Source of the DNA: an uncultured Agathobaculum sp.
GTDB lineage: Bacteria; Bacillota; Clostridia; Oscillospirales; Butyricicoccaceae
DNA length: 9,094 nucleotides
Assembly: GCA_944376955.1 (NCBI GenBank)
Contig: CALWEB010000201.1
Span: forward strand, 1-9,094
Direction of reading: 5' to 3'
The notes under the pieces were generated by a model. The model saw only the letters and a program-made list of their open reading frames with translations. It was not told where the DNA came from and ran no database searches. Both the position numbers and the translations under genes were made by a program. Positions within the stretch are counted from its first letter, which is position 1. Each line of letters opens with the position of its first letter. This document shows positions 1 to 6,442 of the stretch, one piece after another.

Positions 1-772
1 ACAGAGCCTCGCCCTCGATATCCTCCGCAATAATCAGCAGCTTCTTGCCGGACTTGACAACCTGCTCGAGGATCGGCAGCAGCTCCTGAATGTTGGACAG
101 CTTCTTATCGGTGATCAGCACGAGCGCGTCATCCAGATTGGCTTCCATCTTCTCGGTATCGGTGCACATATAAGGCGTGACATAGCCACGGTCGAACTGC
201 ATACCTTCGACGACCTCAGAATAGGTCTCAGCCGTCTTGGACTCTTCAACCGTAATAACGCCATCGGTGGAAACCTTCTCCATCGCCTCTGCGATCAGCT
301 TGCCGATCTCTTCATCACCAGAAGAAATGGCGCCGACACGCGCGATGTCGTTCGTGCCGTCAACCGTCTTAGAATTCTTGGCAATCGCTTCCACTGCAGC
401 ATTGACTGCCTTGGAAATACCGCGGCGCATCACCATCGGGTTTGCACCAGCAGCAACGTTCTTCAGACCCTCACGCACAAACGCCTGCGCCAGAACCGTT
501 GCCGTCGTCGTGCCGTCACCAGCAACATCATTGGTCTTGGTTGCAACTTCCTTAACCAGCTGTGCGCCCATGTTCTCATACGGATCGTCCAGCTCGATCT
601 CCTTTGCAATCGTAACACCATCGTTGGTGATCAGCGGTGCACCATACTTCTTGTCGAGTACAACGTTGCGGCCCTTCGGACCGATCGTTACCTTAACGGT
701 GTCGGCGAGCTGATCAATGCCGCGCTGCAAAGCCTTGCGCGCATCTTCGCCGTAAATAAGCTGCTTAGCCAT
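1..772 (-). CDS. groEL: 60-kDa chaperonin GroEL, N-terminal 257 residues (cut by left edge)
   Basis: ATP-driven cytosolic folding chamber that works with the GroES lid encoded just upstream. The visible part starts MAKQLIYGEDARKAL and covers the equatorial, intermediate and part of the apical domain. The ATP-binding loop GPKGRN lies at about residues 31-36. Asp51 of NDG and Asp86 of GDGTTT correspond to the E. coli nucleotide-site residues Asp52 and Asp87. The loop reads VTIGPKG where VTLGPKG is commoner, a mild change. The start at 772 is set by a strong AGGAGG Shine-Dalgarno 8 bases upstream, and 28 bases separate it from the groES stop. It is transcribed with groES and so should share the CIRCE/HrcA control. 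The catalytic Asp398 region and the C-terminal tail lie outside the window, so intactness cannot be judged. Confidence 0.98.
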   Translation of the reverse strand, partial: MAKQLIYGEDARKALQRGIDQLADTVKVTIGPKGRNVVLDKKYGAPLITNDGVTIAKEIELDDPYENMGAQLVKEVATKTNDVAGDGTTTATVLAQAFVREGLKNVAAGANPMVMRRGISKAVNAAVEAIAKNSKTVDGTNDIARVGAISSGDEEIGKLIAEAMEKVSTDGVITVEESKTAETYSEVVEGMQFDRGYVTPYMCTDTEKMEANLDDALVLITDKKLSNIQELLPILEQVVKSGKKLLIIAEDIEGEAL

Positions 773-800
773 GATATATTACCTCCTGAAATACTGGTTC

Positions 801-1085
801 TTACTCAACGATTGCAAGGATATCGCTCTGGCGAACGATGATATACTTTTCGCCGTCCAGCTTTACCTCTGTGCCGGTGTACTTACCGGTGATGACCTTC
901 TGGCCCTTCTGGACCTCCATCTTAATTTCCTTGCCGTCTACCACGCCACCCGGGCCGACCTCAATAATCTCAACAACCTGCGGTTTTTCCTGCGCAGACG
1001 CAGTAAGGATGATGCCGCTGGCCGTGGTTTCCTCTGCCTCGACCATCTTAATCACAACGCGATCGCAAAGGGGTTTGAGTTTCAT
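801..1085 (-). CDS. groES: 10-kDa co-chaperonin GroES
   Basis: Heptameric lid that caps the GroEL ring in the cytosol during protein folding. The 94-residue length is normal for the family. The start MKLKPLCDRVVIK matches the conserved KPLxDRV opening. The mobile loop at about residues 18-35 contains Ile25-Ile26-Leu27, the hydrophobic tripeptide that docks on the GroEL apical domain. The VGPG turn near residue 44 and the C-terminal sequence ending SDILAIVE are also typical. An AGGAGG ribosome-binding site at 1094-1099 sits 8 bases before the ATG. It is the first gene of the groES-groEL operon, with the CIRCE operator 44 bases upstream in its 5' leader. Confidence 0.98.
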   Translation of the reverse strand: MKLKPLCDRVVIKMVEAEETTASGIILTASAQEKPQVVEIIEVGPGGVVDGKEIKMEVQKGQKVITGKYTGTEVKLDGEKYIIVRQSDILAIVE

Positions 1086-1129
1086 AACGGATGCCTCCTA
1101 TGAAAAATAAAATTAACGAAATCAATGGT

Positions 1130-1156
1130 TTAGCACTCGATAATCCAGAGTGCTAA
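1130..1156 (-). promoter_or_regulatory. CIRCE operator (HrcA binding site)
   Basis: A perfect inverted repeat TTAGCACTC-N9-GAGTGCTAA, matching the CIRCE consensus at all 18 arm positions. By established knowledge HrcA represses groE and dnaK operons through this element and is itself kept active by GroEL. It begins about 5 bases after the predicted transcription start and lies in the 5' leader of groES, the usual arrangement. The hrcA gene is not in the window. Confidence 0.97.
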
Positions 1157-1166
1157 CTCGAGTATT

Positions 1167-1195
1167 ATATTACATCAAGTCTTACCATTTATCAA
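1167..1195 (-). promoter_or_regulatory. Vegetative (sigma-A type) promoter of groES-groEL
   Basis: Minus-strand -35 TTGATA (1190-1195) and -10 TAATAT (1167-1172) are separated by 17 bases, with a predicted start near 1160. An overlapping TATAAT at 1164-1169 would give a 20-base spacer and is less likely. The stretch upstream of the -35 (about 1200-1245) is rich in A and T runs and could act as an UP element; that is inference. Its position directly before CIRCE supports it as the operon promoter. Confidence 0.8.
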
Positions 1196-1274
1196 GAGGT
1201 TTTTTGGAAAACAGGACAAAAATTTTATGAATTTTTTGTGAATTCAGCGTAGCATCCGTTCCGGAATTAGCAGA

Positions 1275-2399
1275 TCAATGTTTTGAGTGTTTAAAATACA
1301 TATGCAGTTCACATTTGATCATACCGTTATACAGTTTTCGGCGTTTATCCGCCTTTCGCCCGAAGCAACGTTCAAACAATGGGTCGGAACTGAGGAGATA
1401 TTGCTTCATCGGAGAAGTCCCGATGGCTGCGCCCAATTTCCGGTACAATTCCTCTGCCGCCTGTAAATCCAACAGGCGCTCACCATATGGTGGATTGGCA
1501 ATGAGAACACCACTTCCGGCATACTCCCGGGATAGCGCATCGGCCTGTTCAAAAAACACGGTGTTGGCCACACCGGCTTTGCGTGCGTTTTCGATTGACA
1601 ACTGTACACAAGCCGGATCAATATCACTGCCGATAATGTCAAAACGCGCGCTGCCATCTGCCATTTCAAGGGCATCCTCCCGCGCCTGCCGCCAGATGGA
1701 AACATCCAGACAAGGCCACTTTTCCGCGTCAAACGAACGCATCAGTCCAGGAGCGCGCCGCTGTGCGATCATCGCGGCCTCAATCGCAATCGTGCCGGAG
1801 CCACAAAACGGATCGAGAAACGACTCCCTCCCCCGCCAGCGCGCCAGCTTCACCAGTGCCGCCGCCAGCGTTTCCCGGAGTGGTGCCGCGTTGCTGTTGG
1901 CGCGGTAACCACGCTTGTGCAGCCCAGCCCCCGAAGTGTCCAGATACAATTCTGCCGTGTCCTGCATGATGGAAAACTGGATCTGAAATTTTGCTCCACT
2001 TTCCTCAAACCAATTTTGATGATATTGTGCTCCCAACCGGGACACCACAGCCTTCTTGATAATCTTCTGACAATCTGGGACCGAGTGCAGCGCAGAATTC
2101 AGGCTGTGTCCCTTTACCGGGAATGCACCATCCCTGGGGATGAATTGCTCCCACGGCAAGCTGCGCACGCCTTCAAACAGTTGATCAAAAGTTTTGGCAG
2201 GGAACATCCCCAGACGGATCAGCACCCGCTCTGCACAACGCAGATGCAGATTGGCCCATGCCATTGTATTTTCATCGCCTGCAAACAGTACACGCCCATT
2301 TTCCGCATGTACCTCGGTAAGCTTCCCGCCGAAACGCAATTCATCCGCCACAATCCCCTCCAAGCCGAACAACGTCGGACAGCACAGGGTCAATTCCAT
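1275..2399 (-). CDS. rlmL: THUMP-domain SAM-dependent rRNA N2-guanine methyltransferase (RlmL/YpsC family)
   Basis: Likely methylates N2 of a guanine in 23S rRNA using SAM; the exact target base in clostridia is inferred from E. coli RlmL (G2445). From the ATG at 2399 the protein has 374 residues, close to the short single-methyltransferase form (YpsC) and without the second RlmK domain of E. coli. Residues 1 to about 155 resemble the ferredoxin-like plus THUMP RNA-binding region. LDPFCGSGT at 195-203 is the SAM-binding motif I and ANPPY at 301-305 is the catalytic NPPY motif. I chose this start because AGGGGAG lies 7 bases before it and homologues begin near here. An upstream in-frame ATG at 2462 has no Shine-Dalgarno and would read through the terminator hairpin at 2424-2457. 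No strong terminator follows its stop, so some read-through into groES is possible. Confidence 0.92.
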   Translation of the reverse strand: MELTLCCPTLFGLEGIVADELRFGGKLTEVHAENGRVLFAGDENTMAWANLHLRCAERVLIRLGMFPAKTFDQLFEGVRSLPWEQFIPRDGAFPVKGHSLNSALHSVPDCQKIIKKAVVSRLGAQYHQNWFEESGAKFQIQFSIMQDTAELYLDTSGAGLHKRGYRANSNAAPLRETLAAALVKLARWRGRESFLDPFCGSGTIAIEAAMIAQRRAPGLMRSFDAEKWPCLDVSIWRQAREDALEMADGSARFDIIGSDIDPACVQLSIENARKAGVANTVFFEQADALSREYAGSGVLIANPPYGERLLDLQAAEELYRKLGAAIGTSPMKQYLLSSDPLFERCFGRKADKRRKLYNGMIKCELHMYFKHSKH

Positions 2400-2423
2400 A
2401 TCCGCACTCCCCTTTTCTCCTGC

Positions 2424-2457
2424 AAAAAGGCCCCTGCCGATATCGCGGGCAGGAGCC
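2424..2457 (-). terminator. Intrinsic terminator after the MOP flippase gene
   Basis: On the minus strand GGCTCCTGCC and GGCAGGGGCC form a 10-bp stem (one G-U pair) around a 9-base loop, followed directly by five T. It starts 50 bases after the flippase stop codon and ends 24 bases before the methyltransferase start. It therefore probably ends the upstream transcript and isolates the methyltransferase gene. Confidence 0.88.
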
Positions 2458-2507
2458 GTCATGATGTGTGTTTATCTTATCTGTTTCTTATCCGTTTGTC
2501 AAGCAGT

Positions 2508-4088
2508 TTACCACATATGAATCCTTGGCAGCGCGGTTCGCTCCATCCGATTGGACAAATACCGCCACAACCGAATCCCCATTAGGCGCAGCACCAGCAT
2601 ATACAGGATGCCTGCCCCCACTACCGTACACATAAGCGCAGTCAGATCTGCAACACAAACCTGTGAAAACAGTTTGGAGAAAATGCGCGTCCAGAAAAAT
2701 AAGGTTGCACCACAAATGATTGGAACACCAAACCGCCGCATCGGCTGCATCCGAAACTGAACGTTCCGATGAAGGATCCACATATTCAGCAGGAATGCAG
2801 CTACCCCGGTCAGCAACATGGCAATCAGATACCCATATATCCCCAGCGACGGACAAGCACACCAGCCATACATCAAAATCACCTGACACAGCTCTGCGCC
2901 CACAGAGGTCAACACATTCCAATGCTGCAATCCCAATGCATTCAGCAAGCTGCCGGAAGCCATTTGATAGTAGCACGCTACCGCCACACCACCCAGCAGA
3001 GTGACATATGGCACGCTGAGCGGCTGTCCGAAAAATAAAATGCTGAGTCTTGGGGCCAGTGGAATCAAGACCGCGGTGGCCGGCACGGCAATCAACCCAA
3101 CGGTCGAAATGGCTCTGCCGACCAGTGCCTGCACCCGTTTCTCATTCCCCGTAGCCTGTGCACCCGTCACGGCGGGTAGCAGTGCCGTACATACCGAACT
3201 AACCAGCGCGATAGGCAGCAGCAGCAACGGCATTCCCATACCGGACAGCACACCCAGTGCAGAGAGTGCCTGCTCGTAGCTCAGTCCTGCAACCATCAGC
3301 CGTTTCGGTAACAGAATCGAGCCAGCAGAACCGATCACGTTCCCCAGCAGCGCGGATGCAGAAACCGGAAGCGCAATCAAAAAGAACTGATGCACCGTTT
3401 CGCGCTCCAACGGTGTGCGCTTGCCCCCGTGTACCATCCCATTTCGGAATAATAGACTTAAAAATGCAGCACTGAACACTTCGCTGATCACCATACCAGC
3501 AAAAATCAACATGGCAATAACCCCATAGTCATTGCCTTGGTATTGGTACAGCAAAAACCAAACCGCTGCGATACGGATCAGCTGTTCGCACACCTCAGAG
3601 GTCGCCGCATATTGCATCCGCTCCAAACCGATGAAGAGTGATTTAAAGATGTTTTCAATTCCAGTCAATGCGAGGCACAGCAACATAAACGGAAATGCCC
3701 GGGCACAGCGGCCATCCCCAAGGATATCGGCCGCCATCCACTGTCCTCCCAGCAGCAGAAGCGCCCCACACAGTAGACATGCAGAAAAGAACACGCGAAA
3801 TGCCAATCGCAGAATCATACTGATTTTGCGTCGTTCCCCCCGTGCTTCGCTTGCCGCACTCAACCGGGAACACGCCATAGTAACACCGGACAAACACCCG
3901 GCATGACAAACCAGATAAACGGAATTGACTAAGCGGTACACACCCAGCCCCTCCGCGCCTGCATAATGGCTAAGCAGCACACGATATAAAAATCCCAGTA
4001 TTTGCAGCACAATATTGCCGCACGCAAGGACCCCGGCTGCATATAAAATGGTTTTTTTTTGAATTCGCACGGCAAAACCCCATTTCAC
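2508..4088 (-). CDS. MOP/MATE-superfamily lipid-linked polysaccharide flippase, SpoVB-like
   Basis: A polytopic inner-membrane protein of 526 residues with about 14 hydrophobic segments, matching the size and layout of the SpoVB/MurJ/polysaccharide-exporter branch of the MOP superfamily. The N-terminal part (LYAAGVLACGNIVLQILGF, then YAGAEGLGVYRLVNSVY at about residues 42-58) is the family signature. By family knowledge these proteins flip undecaprenyl-linked glycans or lipid II; SpoVB acts in spore cortex synthesis. The exact substrate cannot be read from sequence. The start is uncertain. The ATG at 4088 has no clear Shine-Dalgarno, and the GTG at 4070 (residue 7, a GGGG 7 bases upstream) fits homologues at least as well. 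An A9 run sits at codons 10-13. The gene lies downstream of tgt, beyond a hairpin, and is followed by a strong terminator. Confidence 0.85.
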   Translation of the reverse strand: MKWGFAVRIQKKTILYAAGVLACGNIVLQILGFLYRVLLSHYAGAEGLGVYRLVNSVYLVCHAGCLSGVTMACSRLSAASEARGERRKISMILRLAFRVFFSACLLCGALLLLGGQWMAADILGDGRCARAFPFMLLCLALTGIENIFKSLFIGLERMQYAATSEVCEQLIRIAAVWFLLYQYQGNDYGVIAMLIFAGMVISEVFSAAFLSLLFRNGMVHGGKRTPLERETVHQFFLIALPVSASALLGNVIGSAGSILLPKRLMVAGLSYEQALSALGVLSGMGMPLLLLPIALVSSVCTALLPAVTGAQATGNEKRVQALVGRAISTVGLIAVPATAVLIPLAPRLSILFFGQPLSVPYVTLLGGVAVACYYQMASGSLLNALGLQHWNVLTSVGAELCQVILMYGWCACPSLGIYGYLIAMLLTGVAAFLLNMWILHRNVQFRMQPMRRFGVPIICGATLFFWTRIFSKLFSQVCVADLTALMCTVVGAGILYMLVLRLMGIRLWRYLSNRMERTALPRIHMW

Positions 4089-4121
4089 AACAAGGTATGC
4101 CGTAGAAATCCGAAATATGAA

Positions 4122-4155
4122 TACAAGCCGAGTTCTCCACAGAACCCGGCTTGTA
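4122..4155 (-). terminator. Hairpin after tgt, probable weak terminator
   Basis: A 15-bp stem (4122-4136 with 4141-4155) with a 4-base loop begins 4 bases after the tgt stop codon. On the minus strand the one non-Watson-Crick position is a G-U pair; on the plus strand it would be an A-C mismatch, so the structure is better as minus-strand RNA. The following bases, TTCATATTTC, are only moderately U-rich, so it may terminate incompletely or protect the 3' end of the mRNA. Confidence 0.65.
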
Positions 4156-4159
4156 CCTG

Positions 4160-5302
4160 TTAAATTCGTTTACTCATTTTGTCACTATATTCTGCGCGAA
4201 ACGCTGCAAACGTCCCATTATCCAGCGCATCGCGGATTTCCTGCATCAGATGGTTGTAGAACCACAGGTTGTGCATGACCAGCAACCGCTGGGACAACAT
4301 TTCCCCGCTCTTGAGCAGATGACGCAGGTAAGCGCGAGAAAACCGGCGGCAGGTCGGACACTGGCAGCCTTCTTCAATCGGCCGGTCGTCTGTTTGATAT
4401 TTGGCGTTCATAATATTGAGAATGCCGTTGTGCGTAAACAAATGTCCATGCCGCGCGTTCCGCGTCGGCATGACGCAATCAAAAAAGTCAACGCCTCGTG
4501 CCACGCCTTCAATGATGTTGGAAGGCGTGCCAACCCCCATCAGATAGCGCGGTTTATTGGCCGGCGCATGGGGTAAAACCACGTCAAGGATATGGTACAT
4601 CACTTCCGTGCTTTCCCCTACTGCCAGCCCGCCAATGGTATAACCGGGCAAATCCAGCTCAGCAATCTGCTGCATATGCTCGATACGCAGATCATCATAT
4701 GTGCCACCCTGATTGATGCCGAACAGCATTTGATGCGGGTTGACTGTATCCGGCAGACTGTTCAGCCGGTCAAGCTCGGTTTTGCAGCGTTTCAACCAAC
4801 GCGTCGTGCGGTCGATCGAGTCCTTAACATATTCCCGCGGCGCCGGATTTTCAATACATTCATCAAACGCCATTGCAATATCCGAACCCAGGTTGGATTG
4901 GATGTGCATACTTTCTTCCGGCCCCATAAAAATCTTTCGGCCATCCACATGGGAATGGAAGGTTACACCCTCCTCTTTGATCTTGCGCAAGGTTGCCAGC
5001 GAAAACACCTGAAAGCCACCGGAATCGGTCAGCATCGGCCCATCCCACCGCATGAAACGGTGCAGTCCACCCATCTGCTTGACAATCTGGTCGCCCGGAC
5101 GAACATGCAGATGATAGGTATTGGACAATTCGATCTGGCATCCAAGTTCCTTCAAATCAAATGCATCCACCGCGCCTTTGATGGCACCGGCTGTGCCGAC
5201 ATTCTGGAATACCGGCGTCTGCACTGTGCCGTGTGCGGTACAGAATACACCCCTTCTGGCATTTCCTTCGGTTTTTAATAGCTGAAATGTTCCGATTTGC
5301 AT
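4160..5302 (-). CDS. tgt: tRNA-guanine(34) transglycosylase
   Basis: Exchanges guanine 34 of GUN-anticodon tRNAs (Asp, Asn, His, Tyr) for the queuosine precursor preQ1. The 380-residue length is normal. By alignment from memory to the Zymomonas enzyme (constant offset of 5 in the C-terminal part), the nucleophile is Asp275 in FDCVMPTRNARHG and the general base is Asp93 in LTDSGGFQ. The base-binding residues are Asp147 in FDEC and the GGLAVGE loop at 224-230. The zinc ligands are Cys313, Cys315, Cys318 and His344. Cys149 and Val228 are the residues typical of bacterial preQ1-using enzymes, where eukaryotic queuine enzymes have Val and Gly. The start at 5302 has AGAGGG 5 bases upstream. It lies 51 bases after queA in the same direction, as expected for a queA-tgt operon. 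Confidence 0.98.
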   Translation of the reverse strand: MQIGTFQLLKTEGNARRGVFCTAHGTVQTPVFQNVGTAGAIKGAVDAFDLKELGCQIELSNTYHLHVRPGDQIVKQMGGLHRFMRWDGPMLTDSGGFQVFSLATLRKIKEEGVTFHSHVDGRKIFMGPEESMHIQSNLGSDIAMAFDECIENPAPREYVKDSIDRTTRWLKRCKTELDRLNSLPDTVNPHQMLFGINQGGTYDDLRIEHMQQIAELDLPGYTIGGLAVGESTEVMYHILDVVLPHAPANKPRYLMGVGTPSNIIEGVARGVDFFDCVMPTRNARHGHLFTHNGILNIMNAKYQTDDRPIEEGCQCPTCRRFSRAYLRHLLKSGEMLSQRLLVMHNLWFYNHLMQEIRDALDNGTFAAFRAEYSDKMSKRI

Positions 5303-5353
5303 AATTCCCTCTTTTTTTGAACGGCAGCGCCGCCTGTGTTTTGATTGATCCCG

Positions 5354-6379
5354 TCAAAATAGCAGCATGGAGTCCCCAAACGAGAAAAAACGGTACTCCT
5401 GTGCGATTGCCTGCTGGTATGCGTCCATTACCATCTCCCGCGTTGCAAACGCCGAAATCAGCATCATTAGTGTGCTTTCCGGCAAATGGAAGTTGGTCAC
5501 CAGATGATCGACCGCCTTGAAATGATAGCCCGGATAAATAAAGATATCCGTCCAGCCGGACTGCGCGCGCACCGCTCCCGCGTCATCGGCGATCGTTTCC
5601 AGCGTGCGGCAGGCCGTTGTGCCAACCGCCCAGATTTTCCCACCGCTTGCACGTGTGCTGTTGATCTGTTCTGCGGTTTCCTCATCCATGATATAGTATT
5701 CCGAGTGCATCACATGATCCGTAATCTCGTCTTCCTTCACCGGGCGGAACGTTCCAAGACCAACATGCAGCGTCACAAATGCGAGTTTTACACCTTTCGC
5801 GCGCAGCTTGTCCAGCAATTCCGGCGTAAAATGCAGTCCTGCCGTTGGTGCCGCGGCGGAACCCGGCGTCTTAGAATAGACCGTCTGATATCGTTCGGGG
5901 TCTTCCAGCTTTTCCTTGATATAAGGCGGCAAAGGCATGGTGCCAAGCCGGTCCAGGATCTCCAGAAAAATACCATCGTAATGGAAGCGGATCAGGCGGT
6001 TTCCATCCGGCTGTACCGCCTCCACCGTGGCGGTCAGCAGACCATCGCCAAACACAAGTTCCACTCCCTCCCGCGTCTTCCGTCCCGGACGGGTCAGGCA
6101 CTCCCACAAACCATCCCCCTTGTCAGTGAGCAGCAGCACCTCAATCGGGGTAGTTTTGCCCACCGCATGACCCATCAAACGCGCCGGAATCACACGGGAG
6201 TTGTTGAACACCATACAGTCCCCCGGCTGCACATACTCCGGCAAATCCCGGAAGTGGCGGTGCGTGACCGTACCATCCGCACGATCCAGCACCAGCAGAC
6301 GCGATGCGTCCCGCTGTTCCAGCGGATGCTGTGCGATCAGGCGCTCCGGCAGGTCAAAATAAAAATCGCTTTTTTTCAT
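5354..6379 (-). CDS. queA: S-adenosylmethionine:tRNA ribosyltransferase-isomerase
   Basis: Transfers and isomerises the ribosyl part of SAM onto preQ1 in tRNA to make epoxyqueuosine, the step after Tgt. From the ATG at 6379 the protein has 341 residues, almost the length of B. subtilis QueA, and begins MKKSDFYFDLPERLIAQ, the conserved family N-terminus. Other hallmarks are VFNNSRVIPARL near 57-68, APTAGLHF at 177-184, TLHVGLGTFRPV at 203-214 and TNFHLPESTL at 295-304. The start region is odd. The only good Shine-Dalgarno (AAAGGAGG, 6422-6429) lies 42 bases upstream, and a perfect palindrome sits between it and the ATG. A GTG at 6400 is in frame but falls within the palindrome and also lacks its own Shine-Dalgarno. 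Homology favours 6379. It follows the spoIID-like gene closely and precedes tgt. Confidence 0.96.
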   Translation of the reverse strand: MKKSDFYFDLPERLIAQHPLEQRDASRLLVLDRADGTVTHRHFRDLPEYVQPGDCMVFNNSRVIPARLMGHAVGKTTPIEVLLLTDKGDGLWECLTRPGRKTREGVELVFGDGLLTATVEAVQPDGNRLIRFHYDGIFLEILDRLGTMPLPPYIKEKLEDPERYQTVYSKTPGSAAAPTAGLHFTPELLDKLRAKGVKLAFVTLHVGLGTFRPVKEDEITDHVMHSEYYIMDEETAEQINSTRASGGKIWAVGTTACRTLETIADDAGAVRAQSGWTDIFIYPGYHFKAVDHLVTNFHLPESTLMMLISAFATREMVMDAYQQAIAQEYRFFSFGDSMLLF

Positions 6380-6419
6380 TGCAAAAGCATGGGCGCTCAC
6401 GCGGAGCGCCCATGCAAAA
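6380..6419 (-). repeat. 7-bp direct repeats flanking the pre-queA palindrome
   Basis: The minus-strand heptamer TTTTGCA occurs at 6413-6419 and again at 6380-6386, exactly 33 bases apart, on either side of the palindrome. The second copy touches the queA ATG. Collapsing the two copies into one would leave AAAGGAGG-CGTTTTGCA-ATG, a near-ideal 9-base Shine-Dalgarno spacing. This resembles a target-site duplication from insertion of a small palindromic unit, but a chance match or a replication-slippage duplication remains possible. Confidence 0.45.
6387..6415 (-). terminator. Perfect 12-bp palindrome between spoIID-like gene and queA (terminator or 5'-leader hairpin)
   Basis: GCATGGGCGCTC and GAGCGCCCATGC form an unbroken 12-bp, GC-rich stem with a 5-base loop, followed on the minus strand by TTTT. 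It begins 27 bases after the upstream stop codon. It could act as an intrinsic terminator, although the U-run is short. It also lies between the queA Shine-Dalgarno and start codon, so it may instead be a translation-level element: once folded it would bring the two within about 13 unpaired bases. The sequence shows the structure; which role it has is not decided. Confidence 0.6.
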
Positions 6420-6442
6420 CGCCTCCTTTACGGTAGGTTGAA

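Noticed and set aside
1200..1274. AT-rich inverted repeats between the methyltransferase stop and the groES promoter, considered as a terminator
   Set aside because: Only short A/T stems (such as GAATT/AATTC) are found, with no GC-rich hairpin; too weak to call a terminator. The A/T runs may instead be promoter-upstream DNA.
1917..2585. 222-codon plus-strand open frame spanning the methyltransferase start and terminator
   Set aside because: Antisense shadow that crosses a terminator and parts of two real genes; no domain or start signal.
2488..2976. 162-codon minus-strand frame within the 3' end of the flippase
   Set aside because: Out-of-frame overlap with an intact membrane protein; no Shine-Dalgarno and no family features.
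4592..5278. 228-codon plus-strand open frame opposite tgt
   Set aside because: Antisense to a highly conserved enzyme with all catalytic residues present; the frame has no recognisable content.
5303..5353. GC-rich stretch between queA and tgt as a possible terminator or regulatory hairpin
   Set aside because: Only a small imperfect hairpin (CGGCGCTGCCG) is present and the following A-run is on the wrong strand sense for termination; the spacing fits a simple operon.
5486..6436. 316-codon plus-strand open frame opposite queA
   Set aside because: Fully antisense to queA, whose conserved motifs run throughout; the translation shows no recognisable domain.
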